Below are positions 22,663 to 35,700 of a stretch of 64,000 nucleotides of DNA, piece by piece. The stretch comes from Daphnia pulex. Lineage: Eukaryota > Arthropoda > Branchiopoda > Diplostraca > Daphniidae. Every line of letters begins with the position of its first letter. Position 1 is the first letter of the stretch. The notes under the pieces were generated by a model that was not told the DNA's origin, made no database searches, and was given only the letters and a program-made list of their open reading frames with translations. The position numbers and the translations under genes are program-made. The DNA is taken from the NCBI RefSeq assembly GCF_021134715.1, contig NC_060021.1, positions 8,836,501-8,900,500 of the forward strand, in the 5' to 3' direction.

Positions 22663-25600
22663 ATGGCTTCAGCTGCAGAGCTGTCACTTATAGTTCAGCG
22701 CCTGGAGACAGTTGCCAGCAAACTCGAGTCTACTGTGCTTGGTGCTCAAGGTTCCACCACGACCATGCCAGGTAACAAAAAGCTTTTCTATATTGAGTGA
22801 CTATAGGCGTTGAATTATACAAGTGTGGGAAGAGTGTAGGTCAGTTGTAAAAAGAAAAGAGTAAAACATATACATTTTGAAAAGAGAGAGAATGGAGGTG
22901 ACGCCCAACATATGGCGCTGTACTTTTTTTTTTTTTTAGTCGTATAGGCAGCCTTTTGGAACGGTCTATGTGTCATGTCGTTACGTGATATTCCTTTGTG
23001 CTTCATATTTTTCCTCGGCCATCGCTTTCCACCGTTTGTGTCTGTTAAATCCGTTCCACAAAAGGGACGTAAACCAGGAAACCACAGCAGTTTGTTGATC
23101 TGAAAGCGGCTTTTTATCGTTGACCGATATCAGCAAGCTGTAAATTCACTTGCTCCTTTTTTCGTGTAATAAAATACATTTCGCTACTAATTCTCGGCCA
23201 GAAAAATGTGATGGCTCCCTCCCTCCATTGGCTGGTTTGGTCCGTTGGTTTGGAGGATTCGTGCATTAAAGTACTTCCAGCACTAACGGTACTGGTCATC
23301 ATCAATTCTCATGACTTTTCTTTCTTCTGCTTCCTTTTTTCGCCCGAAACTGCTGCTGCTGCATAAGGAAAAAAAGAAGTCGAGTCCAGTCAGTGTCGAG
23401 CATCGGTGGTAGATCGTTATTTGTCGAGATTCCTCTGCATTAAAGGCAATATAGGAGCAAATGTAAATCCATTTGGGTAGTTTTGTATCGAATTTGTAGT
23501 CGTCGTGTAACGTATGGGAAATATGGGAAGTGGTTTATCACGTGAACATTCCGTCAAATCGGCGGTCAAATCGTCGCCACGTCAACGCCAACAACGGCCT
23601 AAAGGCTCGTTGCATTCTCTGATCGAAACCGACGAGGAGGAAGCAGACGGAGCAGAGGGCTGTGATTGCGACTGCTGTCGTGAGGAATGCGATTGTGTTA
23701 GCGAAGACGGCCATACCAATACTCTTCAATCGACTCGACAAGAACGGAAATTGCGGTGCATGGCGGCCGAGGCGGAGTCGAGTAGCTGGCTAAACTCTAC
23801 ATTTTTATTCCTCTATTCCCCATTCTATATAAATCATACCGAGAGAAATAAATCAATAGTCATGAACTAGGGCATTTGTTTATTTTTTCGATTGATATCC
23901 CTCCCCACCGTTACCTAATGGAGTTTGCGTGCTTCACGTTCTATATTTGTATTATTATTATTATTTTACAGAAGAAGCCCTTGCTCCGTCCGTTTTGGCG
24001 TTCGATGAAATCGTTGCCGGCCCGTTTGCCGCTTACCTGAAATGCTCCAAAGTCATCGGTGGAGACGTGGCTCAACATGCAGACATGGCGCAACAAGGAT
24101 TCAAGTACGTATTTAGACTTTCCCTCCGTTATCATCATTTTAGAAAATGAGATACGTTTGACATGACATGCGATATCTCGTGATGTGCTTGACCAATTTC
24201 TGTTCTGATTTTCCTTTTTTCTGATATGAGCAGAGATCAACGTCATTTTCTGATTGTGGCTTCACGCTCTAAAGCGCCGGTCGAGGCCGATTTGGTCAAA
24301 TTATTGGCACCAACTTCTCAGGCTATTCAGGGCATTCAATCTTTCAGAGAAAAGAATCGCACATCGCCGCTGTTCAACCATTTGAGCGCCATCAGCGAAA
24401 GCATCCCCGCACTGGGATGGGTCACTGTGGCCCCCGCTCCTGGGCCCTACATCAAAGAGATGAACGATGCCGGCCAATTCTACACTAATCGAGTCTTGAA
24501 AGACTGGAAAGACAAGTAGAGTCTTATCTTTTTCTAATCAATTGTATTGAAAGCAATAGGAAATACATTTAAAATGTCGATTTGCCCAGGGACAAGAATC
24601 ACGTGGACTGGGTCCGAGCTTGGGTCCAGGTGTTGACGGATTTGCAGGCATTCGTCAAGCAACACCACACGACCGGACTGGTCTGGAACGCCAAAGGTAC
24701 ACTACTGCTCTCTACACTCTTTTGTCGATCGTTTATTGGCGTGACACACGATTTAGAGTCACAATGTCAACAGCGTTCAACCTTTTCTTGTCTTTCTCCT
24801 AGGCGGTGACGCTGTGCAAAATGCAGGCAAGACTGCTCCGACTTCAAAGGCCGGTGGACCTCCTCCGCCACCGGGACCTCCTCCTCCACCGATGCCAGCT
24901 GGTGACTTGTTTGCGGAAGAGTCGGGAGCTGGCAGTGGTGGTGATGAGCAGAGTCGCGCTCAACTCTTTGCCGCGTTGAACCAGGGAGAAGACGTGACCA
25001 AAGGACTCAAGAAAGTCACTGCCGACATGCAGACGCACAAGAATCCTTCGCTCCGCAGCGGACCGGCTCCTTTCACCAAACCCAGCGTGGCTCCCAAACC
25101 TATTGGATCTGTCGCCGCTTCGTCTCCGGCCATGCAGAAAGCTGTCGAGCGGCCTCCTCGCAAGGAGCTCGAGGGTAAAAAGTGGATGATTGAATACCAG
25201 AAAAATCAAACAGGTTTAGTAATTACTGACACGGAAATGCACCAAGTCGTCTACATTTTCAAGTGCGAAGGATCGACCATTCAAGTCAAAGGTAATTTCC
25301 ATTTTTAGACATTGGTCGGCTCGTTTTTTAATCACCTCTTTTTACATACACCATCAGGAAAAGTCAATTCGATCGTTTTGGACTCGTGCAAGAAGACGAG
25401 CATCGTCCTGGACAGTGTCGTTTCATCGGTCGAGTTCGTCAATTGCCAATCGGTGCAGATGCAAGTGCTGACCAAAGTGCCAACCATCAGCATCGACAAA
25501 ACGGATGGATGTCAAATTTATCTGAACCAAGCGTCGCTCGATGTGTCGATCGTTTCTGCTAAATCGTCGGAAATGAACGTCCTTGTTCCAAAGGCAGATG

Positions 25601-25759
25601 GGGACTACGTACGTTTCATTTCTCTATATTATTATTTGTTTTAACTCTTTTGATTTGTATTCAATTATCTTGTTGCAGGTGGAGTATCCTATTCCAGAAC
25701 AATTCAAGACAACGTACAATGGCAAGGGTTTGACCACCATCATCAGCGAGATTGCTTGA
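22663..25759 (+). CDS. CAP: Adenylyl cyclase-associated protein (CAP, capulet)
   Basis: Actin-monomer recycling factor that works with cofilin and binds adenylyl cyclase in some species. Exons: 22663-22771, 23972-24104, 24234-24515, 24590-24696, 24803-25291, 25358-25608, 25679-25759, giving 483 residues, normal for animal CAP. Domains in order: N-terminal coiled coil (LIVQRLETVASKLES), helical folded domain (FREKNRTSPLFNHLSAISES, ALGWV, GPYIKEMNDAGQFYTNRVLK), proline-rich segment (PPPPPGPPPPPMP) followed by a WH2-like basic stretch (KGLKKVTADMQTHKNP), then the beta-helical CARP domain (GKVNSIVLDSCKKTSIVLD) ending EIA. The acceptor just before 22655 indicates an upstream untranslated exon. A candidate alternative first coding exon lies at 23514. 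A poly(A) signal is near 25882. Confidence 0.95.
23514..23781 (+). CDS. CAP: Candidate alternative first coding exon of CAP with acylation motif
   Basis: An ATG at 23514 opens 89 codons inside the long first CAP intron. The start, MGNMGSGLSREHS, fits the N-myristoylation pattern (Gly2, Ser6). A later cysteine cluster, CDCDCCREECDC, could be palmitoylated. A GTAGCT donor after 23781 leaves phase 1, exactly the phase of the normal first exon, so splicing to 23972 would stay in frame and give a CAP of about 536 residues. Codon use looks coding (biased and GC-richer than its surroundings). Without transcripts the donor is a proposal; a shorter version using GTGTTA around 23696 also has the right phase. 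Confidence 0.5.
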
Positions 25760-28700
25760 ATCAACGAAACTTGATAAATCCTACACGAAATGATGATTTT
25801 AAATGTCGAGGATTATTGAGATATTTTGCTCGGGACTATTTTTCCTGGCTTCAGTTTATCTTCCGCTCTCCCCACCCCAATCAATAAAAACCCAAAAGGA
25901 AAAAAAAAATAAACCCTAAAAAGTAATAATTCAAAAGAGCCTGTTTACGGCACCTAGTTCTTCCATCCGCTGCAAATTATCTCCCCCCTTTTTAAAAGAA
26001 CAAAAATAAATGAAAGGAAAAAAAATGCTTTTCGTCTAGCCATCTTCCTCCTCCCCGATCTTATCCATTTTCAGCTTCAATCTGTATTAATTATGCCCAG
26101 CACTTCTTAAGTTATCGCAAATAAATTTGTCTTTGATGAAAACAAAATGTGTCGATTGGTTATTCCAGTCCAAGGACGCCCAGTTTTTTAAGAGGGGAAA
26201 GTATTTAATGGAAAGGGTCTTGTTGTAAACGGCATGTTAAATCTTGGTCAAGGTCTTTGGATTATGTCATCAACTTATGAGGTTTACCCCAAGTCCCTAA
26301 CAATCGTTCGTCTGTCCCTCGATACTTTTCCAACTGAACAACCCCGTTGCGAGTTGTTTTCCCCCTTTTGTTATACATTCGTAATTGTTCCAGTTAAAAG
26401 TTGGATCTCTATCGGGTTATGCAGAGTATGCGTGGGTAAAAGTCTATAATGACTTTACGACGAAACAATCTCTGCATCAAGGTCGTCGTCTAAGTTGAAT
26501 CGATACGTAAAAACGGCTCCTAACTGGAATGTTATTGAAACCAAAAGCGGCGAAACATTGCCGACGAATTGGGGCAAATTTCACGACGTTTGTGTCAAAT
26601 GTCGAATGCTAATGGCAATCATCCTCGTCCCAGTGGCACGAACTCGCCCACGAACACACACAAAATGACTAATTTCACGAACTCCTACGACCTGGATGCA
26701 TTTTTTTTTTCTCTCGGGCGCACCCTAACACGCGCGTGTCGTGTTCGTGTCTGCAAAAGGAAACCCCCCAAAAAAAGATGTCATGGAAAACTCGACATAC
26801 AAAATCGTCGTTCCGGTAAGGCAAAGTTTTTTCTTTTTTGTCGTTGAGGTTTTTCTCCCGTAATCGACGGCGGAATTGTTTTGGTGTGCCAGTCACAGGA
26901 CTTGACTGAACCGTGTGAAAACATTCTTTTATTGTCTGTACATTTAGAAAAAGGAAAATAACATTTACAGTCGGTTGAATAAATGCGAACACAAAAGTTC
27001 AAGATCGTGCCGACTTTTGAACGGCCAAAATTGCCACCTGTTTGTGCTGCCATCTGGCGGCGAAAATACAAACAAAGATGGCGGCAGGTAAAACCAAAAA
27101 GTGGTGGTGCCTACCTGTGAGTCTGTTCTCCCTCAGGTGGCTGTAAACGGGCCGAGGCTGTCAGCTAGACTGGACGTGTGCAAATCACGTTCGCCTCACC
27201 TAACCGAAAGGCAAACTTTAATATTTACACACTCTTGACGGACATTTTTAAAATTTTAAAATTGAAGTGATTTTTACCTGAGTTTTTAAAAAACAAAAAT
27301 TTCGTCGACACACATTTTTCAACAAGGACCAACCGAATCAGGATCGTTGGAAAAGAAGTGAAATGTTTTCGTCATTACTGTGAGCAGGCAAGAAAAATAA
27401 AACAGTTGTGTGTGTGTGTTTCGACCGAAAAGTTGCTGGGCGGTGTTCCCTACCCCCTCTTTTTTTTAACCAGTGTGTGTGTGTGTGTGTTGGAGCGTGT
27501 GTGTGTGTGTGTGTAGACTCTCGCTATCAAACTCTTGGTTGTTTTTCAAGGCCTCAGAGTTTTTTCCCCACCCTCTTTGGCCGTCGGAGCGAAGAAAAAG
27601 ATACGAGCTGGGCACCTTGTGGCATTCCTCAACGGCTTCGACTCACCTGTGCCGCCAAAAAACAGAAACACACAAAAGGGATTTGACTGGGTTTTCTTTA
27701 CCTACACACAGGAAAAAGAGACAGGTAAACGATTAACGGCGATAATACTTTTGTTGATTACATTATCAAGCTCCTAGTAGAGAACTTGTGTGTGTGATGA
27801 GAAATGGGTTTGGAATGTGTTCTTTGGAAATGAGTTGGCGGAAGTTGGGAGAACTAAGCGGCGGGGGAGTGGGGCTTCACATTTCTCTTTTTTGTGTGTG
27901 TGTGTTGTCTACCTGTTTTTCTCCTTTCGCCAATGTTGATTTGATCCTCCCCAGAAAAACTTTTTGTGTGACAAGAGTCTCTCTCTCCCACTGGAACGAG
28001 GGGAGGAAGTTGGGAAAGAAAAAATGGGCAAACCTTAGAGAGTCGAAACTCACCTGAGGGTCTTCCCGGCCCTTCGATACTTTCGTTGTTGTAACCTTTA
28101 TAAGGGCTTTCTGGCCAGAGGGCGTCCGTTTTCATACCTGTTCTGTTCTCTCTCTTTCTTCTTCTTCTACCTTTCCATCCACTTTGGTTTGCGTAGCCTT
28201 TGGTGGCCAACAGAGTGGGAGAGAGAGAGAGAGGATGACCCTTTTTTCCACCCTCCCGGCCCTACCTATTTGAATCTCTTACGGGCCTCTTTCGGGCTGC
28301 GGTGTTACCGGGTTGGGTTCAAAACCTTGGGCGTGGGAAATCTCGTTTTCCCCCCCACGGCGCAAACGACGCCACCAGGATTTTTCAGCAGTTGATATGA
28401 GAACGAAAGGAAAGAGAAAGCCGAAGAAGAAGAACTCAAAAAATGGGAAATCTCAAATTTCATAACAAAAGAACTATTTAATTGGTTTGTTATTAATTAG
28501 AAAGGAAAAGAGAGGCTAAATCGAGGCAATGCTGAATGTGTAATAGGGACCAACAGATTTTTATCTTTGCAATTTGAAAGAACGCGTTCCACGACCGGTC
28601 TCGTGACTCACATATCCTTGGCATTATCGAGGTTCTTTTTTCTGATTTGAAAAGAGAACGAAGCGGTCGTGCTGCTGCTGGTAGAGGTGGGCGTTTGAAT

Positions 28701-31700
28701 TATTCAAACCGCCGCTCGGTTCGGATCCCAGGAGCAATTTTTTCCAACGGCTTCTCCTTTTTCTAAAAATAAGGAAACGAAAATTTCTATAAAGAATAGG
28801 GGGGAAGAAAATGAATTCGAGATAATTATTCCATCGTCGTTATTCGTCACGCTCTCGTATTGTTAGCTCGCACATTTCTCTTTCTTTTCTTCTTCCTCTC
28901 CCACGTATTATTCCATCATCAACTTTTGTATCAAGTGCCCCCACCACCGGCCACCCTTCAACGTGCATCCGGCGACGGCCAAATGAGTTAAGAGATGGAG
29001 GGGGGAGATGACGAGTGGCGGAAGCAGGTGTGTTTTGTTGTGTGGGCAAGACCTTCGGTGACTTGTCGTACCTGGCACTACTGTACAAGGACCTTTTGTC
29101 TTTTATACGCCTTAAGAGTCGGTGGGGGGAAACGTAGAAAAAGCTGCACTGGCCAGTTTTTTCTTCCAAACGAAAAGAAGTTCTTGTTGGGACAGCTTTC
29201 GCTCTGTGGGAAGATAAGATTCTCTCCTGGAATTCTGTCAACTACTCCTCCTCGATTTGAATATAAACCTGAAACAGGAAAGAATCAATTATGCCACAGT
29301 AGAAATAATAACAAGTTGTAAACTGGTGCTTTTTGCACGGTCCATTTGCTGCACAATCTTAAAGAGCTGTGTTGGAATGATTCATTCCTGAAAATCTGGT
29401 TGCCAACTTGGCGGGGAGTCAGAACATTTGAGTGATGAACCACATGCAAATATGAATCATGCATACCTTGAGAGTGTGTTTACAATGTGCTTTCATATTG
29501 CCATGTTTGTGTTGACTATAATATCTGTAGCTGCTTTAGCTTATGATCCACAACCAAGATATCAGCATTTGCAGGCTAGGATTAAGGCGAGATCTTGATT
29601 GTATGCAAATGAAAACACAAAAGGGCCATGACATTCCACTCTAGTCCAAAGAATCTTAATGTTTTCAAAATTTTCTTTCCACTTGGTCATATTTCTCATT
29701 GAAAATAGTCAAAATACTGTCGATGACAAATCGACCATTTTTGTATTCAAGATCGCATGCTGGTCGTCCATATTGTCGGAACAAAAGAAGAACGGGTTGC
29801 GACAGTACATTAGTAACCCATTACGACATTCCTCGCTAGTTTTTTCACGGTGGAATGATCTCATCGTGTCACGAGAATTATTATAATACCGGAAATTCCT
29901 TTTTTATATTTTTTACCTTTTCTTACTCGACAAAATTTTTGTGAAGAACTCGAAAATTTAAAGAAGGGATTTATGAAGCGAAAGAGGTTTAGTCTGAGCC
30001 GGAATTTTTCGCCCGACTGTTTTGTCATTCCAGTCATCAAAAGATAATAAAAAATACAGAGAGAAGGGATGAAACGTCGAATTTTGATAAGGAAAAAAGA
30101 TGCGCAGTGTGGGGAGTAATAAACTTATAAAACTTGTCCTTCCGTTTTGTGAAGGTACGTAGGCTACATACGAATCAAAAGAAATAAAAAAGGACAACAA
30201 CAGCAGGAAAACAAATTCAAGTAAATAACAAGGCAAAGAGCAATTCATGGTGGAAAAACCGGTTGATGTCATTTCCTACTAACAAATGACGATCGTCTTC
30301 ATTTGACATTTCGGACGGCGACTCCCTTCAATTTGAAAAACTGGATTTTGTTTTTCTTTTTCTCATTTCCAGTTGTCATTATTTCACGGCTAACTGACTA
30401 CATGGCATTGATCGTTGCTGTTGTTGGGTGCAAAGCGACGGTTTATTTTCTGGTCACGGTACCGATATCTATGCCGAAAGCGACCGACTTTGTATATTCC
30501 AACACACAGAAAAGAGCGAACGAAATAGACCTTGGCTAAAAGAAAACTTTAAAAAATAGTTCAATTGAGCGCGGTAGACATAATTCGTTGCATGACCGGA
30601 GCACTTTTAAATTGATGCCAAAAAGAATTGACTGTTTGAGGTTTACGAGTATAGACAGCCATTTATCGTTTGGTGTGTTGTTGTTGTTGTTGTTGCACTA
30701 CCACGTAGCTCAGTCATCGTGCCGGGACTCTATAACGGTCCAAGTTTAATTGGCTCTTTTTTCTTGTTATTATTATTATTTCAAGACGACGACATTGCGG
30801 TGTGTGCCGTGAACTCGTCCTATACAAGCTCTGCGAACGCTGGTTCGCATTGTTGTTGTTCATGTTGGCTCTCACGCGTTCAAAATGAGCGGGACTTTTC
30901 TTTCTTGAGCATTTCTTCACGAGTTGTTAAAACGATGGATGTGGATATCAGACGGGAAAATGAGCAGCAGCAGATGTCGGAGACGATTTCGTGACGGAGA
31001 TGTCGAGAGGGAAAGTCCGTGAACGGAAAAAAAGTAATCCGCCTCGGGGGCGGATATCTCCCGGGCCGGTCGGTTCACTTTCGAATCTCGTCTACGCCGT
31101 ATAGTCATCAAAGCGAAAAGATTGTAACGAGAAGAGAAAAGACTGACCAAATAACCTACATAATACCTTGCCTCTTTTAGTCAAGAAAGAAAAAAAGATT
31201 GTGCGAAAAATGGGAGGAATTCCGGTTCTTGTTCCGTTTTGAATATCCCAGTGAAAATCTTCACAAGTTTCAAAATGATTTTTTAATCGCCTTGAAATGA
31301 TCACAGTCTTTTCTTTTTTTAAATCTAGAAAAACTGTTTGAAACTTTCCCACCTGTCAGAATTCTGTCGAGCCAGCAGTCACAAGTACGTGACGTTCATT
31401 AAAAGAAAAAGAATTTCTATTCGTTTTTAATTGTTTTAAACCGAAAGTGTCGGATGACCCGGTACTGTGGGCTGAGAAATTCGACACCGGGTCACAGCTG
31501 ATCGTTCGTTCTTTTTATTATACTGGACCCACCCAATTTGTTAGTCAAAAGTTTTTTCGCTAAAAAAAAATGTGTAAAAGTTCACAGGTTTTTCTGTATC
31601 CGACATTTGAATCCTGCGGTTCGAATAACCAGCAAAGTCCCCACCAACTCTTGTGCCACAAAAAGAAGGTTAATGTCATTTCTCTACACGAAAAAGGCCA

Positions 31701-32746
31701 GCACCAACAACACAAGAAAAAAGGTTCGGTTTGAAAATTGAGGATGAAAGAGAAGGGGAGAACAATTGGTAGAATTCCCGTTAGCTGTGCGCAATGATGG
31801 ACGACAACGGTGCATTTTTCTTTATTTAGAAGCTTTGAAAAACCACTTCCGTCGTGTACCTCCCCCGCTGATTGCGATTCACCTAGTTCATCCGCAAGAC
31901 AAACTTGCATAAAAATAAATTTGACCTCAAGCCAAAAAATTTCAATCATTTTGACGCCATAAGAAAAAAAGAAAACCAAAGACAACTTTCTTTTAAAAAA
32001 TTAAAGTTGAGACATGCTCGACTCTCGAGTGTCGAATTGTTGTTTTTTCGCCATTGTGTCAACCCACAGATGCGCGTTTGAAATTTCTGCCTGGAAAGTT
32101 GTTTCTTCATCTAGAGATGTTGGTGGGAGGAGTGGGAAAAAATGGTTCGTGTCAAAAACGAGAGAGAGAGAAGTTTGACATGTTGAAATGCGATCCCGCC
32201 GCCATCGCCGCCATTATTTCAAGCCGTTTCAAGAGCCTATCCGATTACGAAATGGCCCCGAAATTTGTGCTTTTGTGATTCCGCGTCATATTGATCTACC
32301 TCAACTTGTTTTAGCTTTTTTGTTGCAACAAGCACTCGAGAGAGAGAGAGTCATATAGGGGCCGGGACCAGAGCTGGAACCCAACCAGACCAGAGTGGTT
32401 GCTCCGATGAGTCGGCCGAGAGTTTGTTGTTTTCCCGTTGCCCTGGCAACTACTGTGGCGTTTGTTTTGTCGACAAACGAGTCGCTTTGAAATAAAAATT
32501 TATTCGTGAGTCTTTCAACACCTGCCGCCATTATTAACTCTCAAGGTGGATTGCCTTTCTATTGTGCTGCGGGCGTATTCCCTGATTATGTTTGCCCCCC
32601 TTTTTCTCCCCTAAACATTTCGGTTCGACGCTTATGCACGTCTGTTTCTCGTTGTCCAGGTACACAACAACTGCCATCACCACACGACATTTTATGTGAC
32701 TCGAAATTTCCAGTTCTTTTTATCTAATTGAATTTAATTTTTGTAG
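25760..32746. other. Long non-coding region upstream of crumbs
   Basis: About 7 kb. The first few hundred bases are the CAP 3' UTR (AATAAA near 25882 and 26111). The rest has no recognisable coding sequence; small open frames lack domains. It carries GT microsatellites (27407-27420, 27470-27514, 27893-27906), a GTT run near 30675-30695, GA/CT runs and T/A homopolymers. It must contain the crumbs promoter and 5' UTR exon(s), because the crumbs ATG follows directly on a splice acceptor. I could not place the transcription start. Confidence 0.5.
27470..27514. repeat. GT microsatellite
   Basis: Two blocks of GT repeats split by a short unique stretch, in the intergenic region upstream of crumbs. 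Confidence 0.85.
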
Positions 32747-35700
32747 ATGGTTGGCCACATGATGTACACGGGTCCAGGATCGTGGCGATTAGCCGTGGTG
32801 GTGACGGTCGTGATTGTCGTTGCGTCCGTCGTCTCTGGCCAGGAGGCGTATTTCAACGGGACGCAGGAGAGCGTCGTCACCAGCGTCACCTTCCCACCGA
32901 CGTCTGCCCAGTTGTATCACCTGGGATTCAGTTTCCGAACTTGCGGATCGCCATCCACCGGCACCATTTTGTCCCAGGTGCGTTGAACTTTTGCCCGTTC
33001 GTTTTATTTCCCCCCTTTGGCGCTGTCGAGACGTTGTGGTCCACCGGCCATTATGTTCGTCGTCCTCTTCTTGTTGGCGTTTTTGCGGTCGCCCGTCGCC
33101 ACAAACCCGAAACTGTACAGTCGATGGATCAATTGGAAGTAACTGTCTTCTTTTTATTCCATTCTTTTCTTGAACGAAAAAAAAAAAAAAAAAAAAAACA
33201 GGTAATGGGCAACGATCGGATGACGTTGTCTCTGCTGCCGGCCAATCAAGGCGGCCGACTGAGTCTGAGTCTCTCGGCCGACGCCAACGAGTTTACGACC
33301 GAGGCCGGATTCGACCTGGCCGACAACCGCTGGCACGACGTCGACCTCCGATTCCACGAGGATTTCCTGCAAATTCGACTGGACGGCGACTGGACGCCGG
33401 TGGTCAACGCCAGTTTCGTCCAGCGCTCGACCCTCTTCCGTCGCGACGATGCCGAGGCTAAAGCCATGACTGTCGGCTCCGGATTCACCGGATGTCTCCT
33501 GCAAGGACCCTCGTTCCCCCTGACGTCCATCGACCAACATTTGAGGGTCGCCTGTCCCATTCCACTAGGACACGACGGTTGGTCCTTTAATTTCTTATCA
33601 AATTTTATTCAATCGAATTCAAATTGCAATTGCGGATGGGATTGGCAGTTTGCAGCAACGCGACGACGGATCCTTGCTGGACTCGCCCGTGCCGCAATTT
33701 CGGCAAATGCTCGCCGTCCAGCGGCAACGACCAGGGATTCGAGTGCCGCTGCTCGTTGCGGTACATCGGCGACCGCTGCCAGCACGACCTGGGATCGCTC
33801 TGTCAGCGTCCGGAATTCTCGTGCCTCAACGGCGGATCGTGTCACGAGCATCCCACCGGAAACGGGACGTCGTGCATTTGCCCACCCAACTTTACCGGCT
33901 CGCTCTGCGAGAACGCCGTGGATCTGCCCAGGTGCTCCGGCGAGACCCAGTCGTGTCTCAACGGAGGGACCTGCTTCCAGCCAACCAACGGCGAGGTTCT
34001 CTGCCTCTGCCCGGCGGGATTCAGCGGCCCCAGGTGCTCAGAAAACACGGACGATTGTCTCAATCCGTCCGTGTGCCTCAACGGCGGCACTTGCCTGGAC
34101 GGAATCAACAATTTCACCTGCACCTGCAACGGGTACCGGTTTTTCTGTTCGATTATTTCCAAATTATTTCAAATCAAACTTTAACTTTTTTTCTTGGTTT
34201 TGTGTGTGTGTCCAGGTACCAGGGGGAGAGGTGCGAAACCAAGATCAATCACTGCCTGCTGGACACTTGCCAAAATGGCGGAACCTGTTTCGACCGATTT
34301 GGCAGTTACGTTTGCCAGTGCGCCGCCGGATTCAGCGGCAACGAATGCCAACTGGAAATGGCCTCCAGGGTAAGTTTCCAGTCTCATCATTTCATCATCG
34401 CCCAACGGAAACCAATTGAATTTGAACCAATTTTGAATGAACCAAGATGTTGGGAGACGATCCGGCCGTGCTGTCGGCCACCGTTTGCGAGCCGGACTCG
34501 TGCCTCAACGACGGAATCTGCAGCAGCAGCATCCAAACCGGAATCGAATGCCTGTGCCTTCCGGGTTTCAGCGGCCCGCGTTGCGAGACGGAAGTCAACG
34601 ACTGCGCCAACGTCACGTGCCCAGCCCATTCGCGTTGCGTCGACACCCCTGGGCCGGACACGCACGAGTGCGTCTGTCTCGACGGATTCGCCGGAACTCC
34701 CTGCGTCAACATCGACGATTGCCTGTCGAATCCTTGCCGGAACAACGGGACCTGCGCCGACCTGGTCAACGGCTTCCAGTGCACGTGCGCCGGCACGGGA
34801 TTTGGCGGATTGGATTGTGGTGAGGAGATCAACGAGTGCGAGGATCTCCGCCCTTGTCTCAACGGCGCCACGTGTGTCGACGGCCTGGCCAACTACACCT
34901 GCCTCTGCCCGTCCGGATTCGAAGGGCGGGACTGCCAGACGGACGTGGACGAATGTCAATTGCCGACGACGCTGTGCGGAATCCACTCGACGACCTGCAC
35001 GGACCTGGTGGGCGACTACCGATGCGTCTGCGAGCCGGGCTGGACGGGCCGCCACTGTGACGTCGACATTGACGAGTGCGCCGACAGTCCGTGTCTCAAC
35101 AACGGCACGTGCCTCAACCAACTGAACGCCTTCCAGTGCCAATGTCCCAACGGATTTTCGGGTACGACGATACACCCCCGCCCGTTTTTTATTTTTCTAA
35201 TCCAATTTGGGCGAAATGATTTTCTAATAATTTTGTTTTTGTTTCATTTTTCTTTTGAAGGCGAACGTTGCGAGGTGAATCGGGACGACTGTCTGCCCGA
35301 CTTGTGCCGCAATAACGGCACGTGCGTCGATCAGGTGGCCAATTACACTTGCGTCTGCCCGGCCGAGTTCATGGGCCGCCATTGTGAGGAAGAATTCGAC
35401 GCCTGTGCCACTTTGCCGTGCCAAAATGGCGCCAGTTGCATCACCACTCGACCCCAACACAATTTCTACTGCGAATGCCTCCCAGGTATTTGAATGTTTC
35501 CCAGTGAATCGAATCAACCCAAACTTGAATGGAATGTTTAATCAAATTTCAGGATTCGAGGGAATGTACTGCGAGAACAACATCGACGAGTGTTTCTCTG
35601 TCCAGTGCGTGGACGGGAAACAATGTTTCGATTTGGTCAACGGCTACGAGTGCCGCTGTCCGGTCGGATTCACCGGCCACCTCTGCACGGAGAACATCAA

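Noticed and set aside
28700-28720. Possible tRNA B-box (GGTTCGGATCC)
   Set aside because: The invariant loop A is missing and no A-box lies at the right distance.
32728-35125. Very long overlapping open frames (563 and 491 codons) in crumbs
   Set aside because: They run across crumbs introns or in wrong frames; their Arg/Pro/Ser-rich translations are typical shadows of GC-rich EGF-coding sequence.
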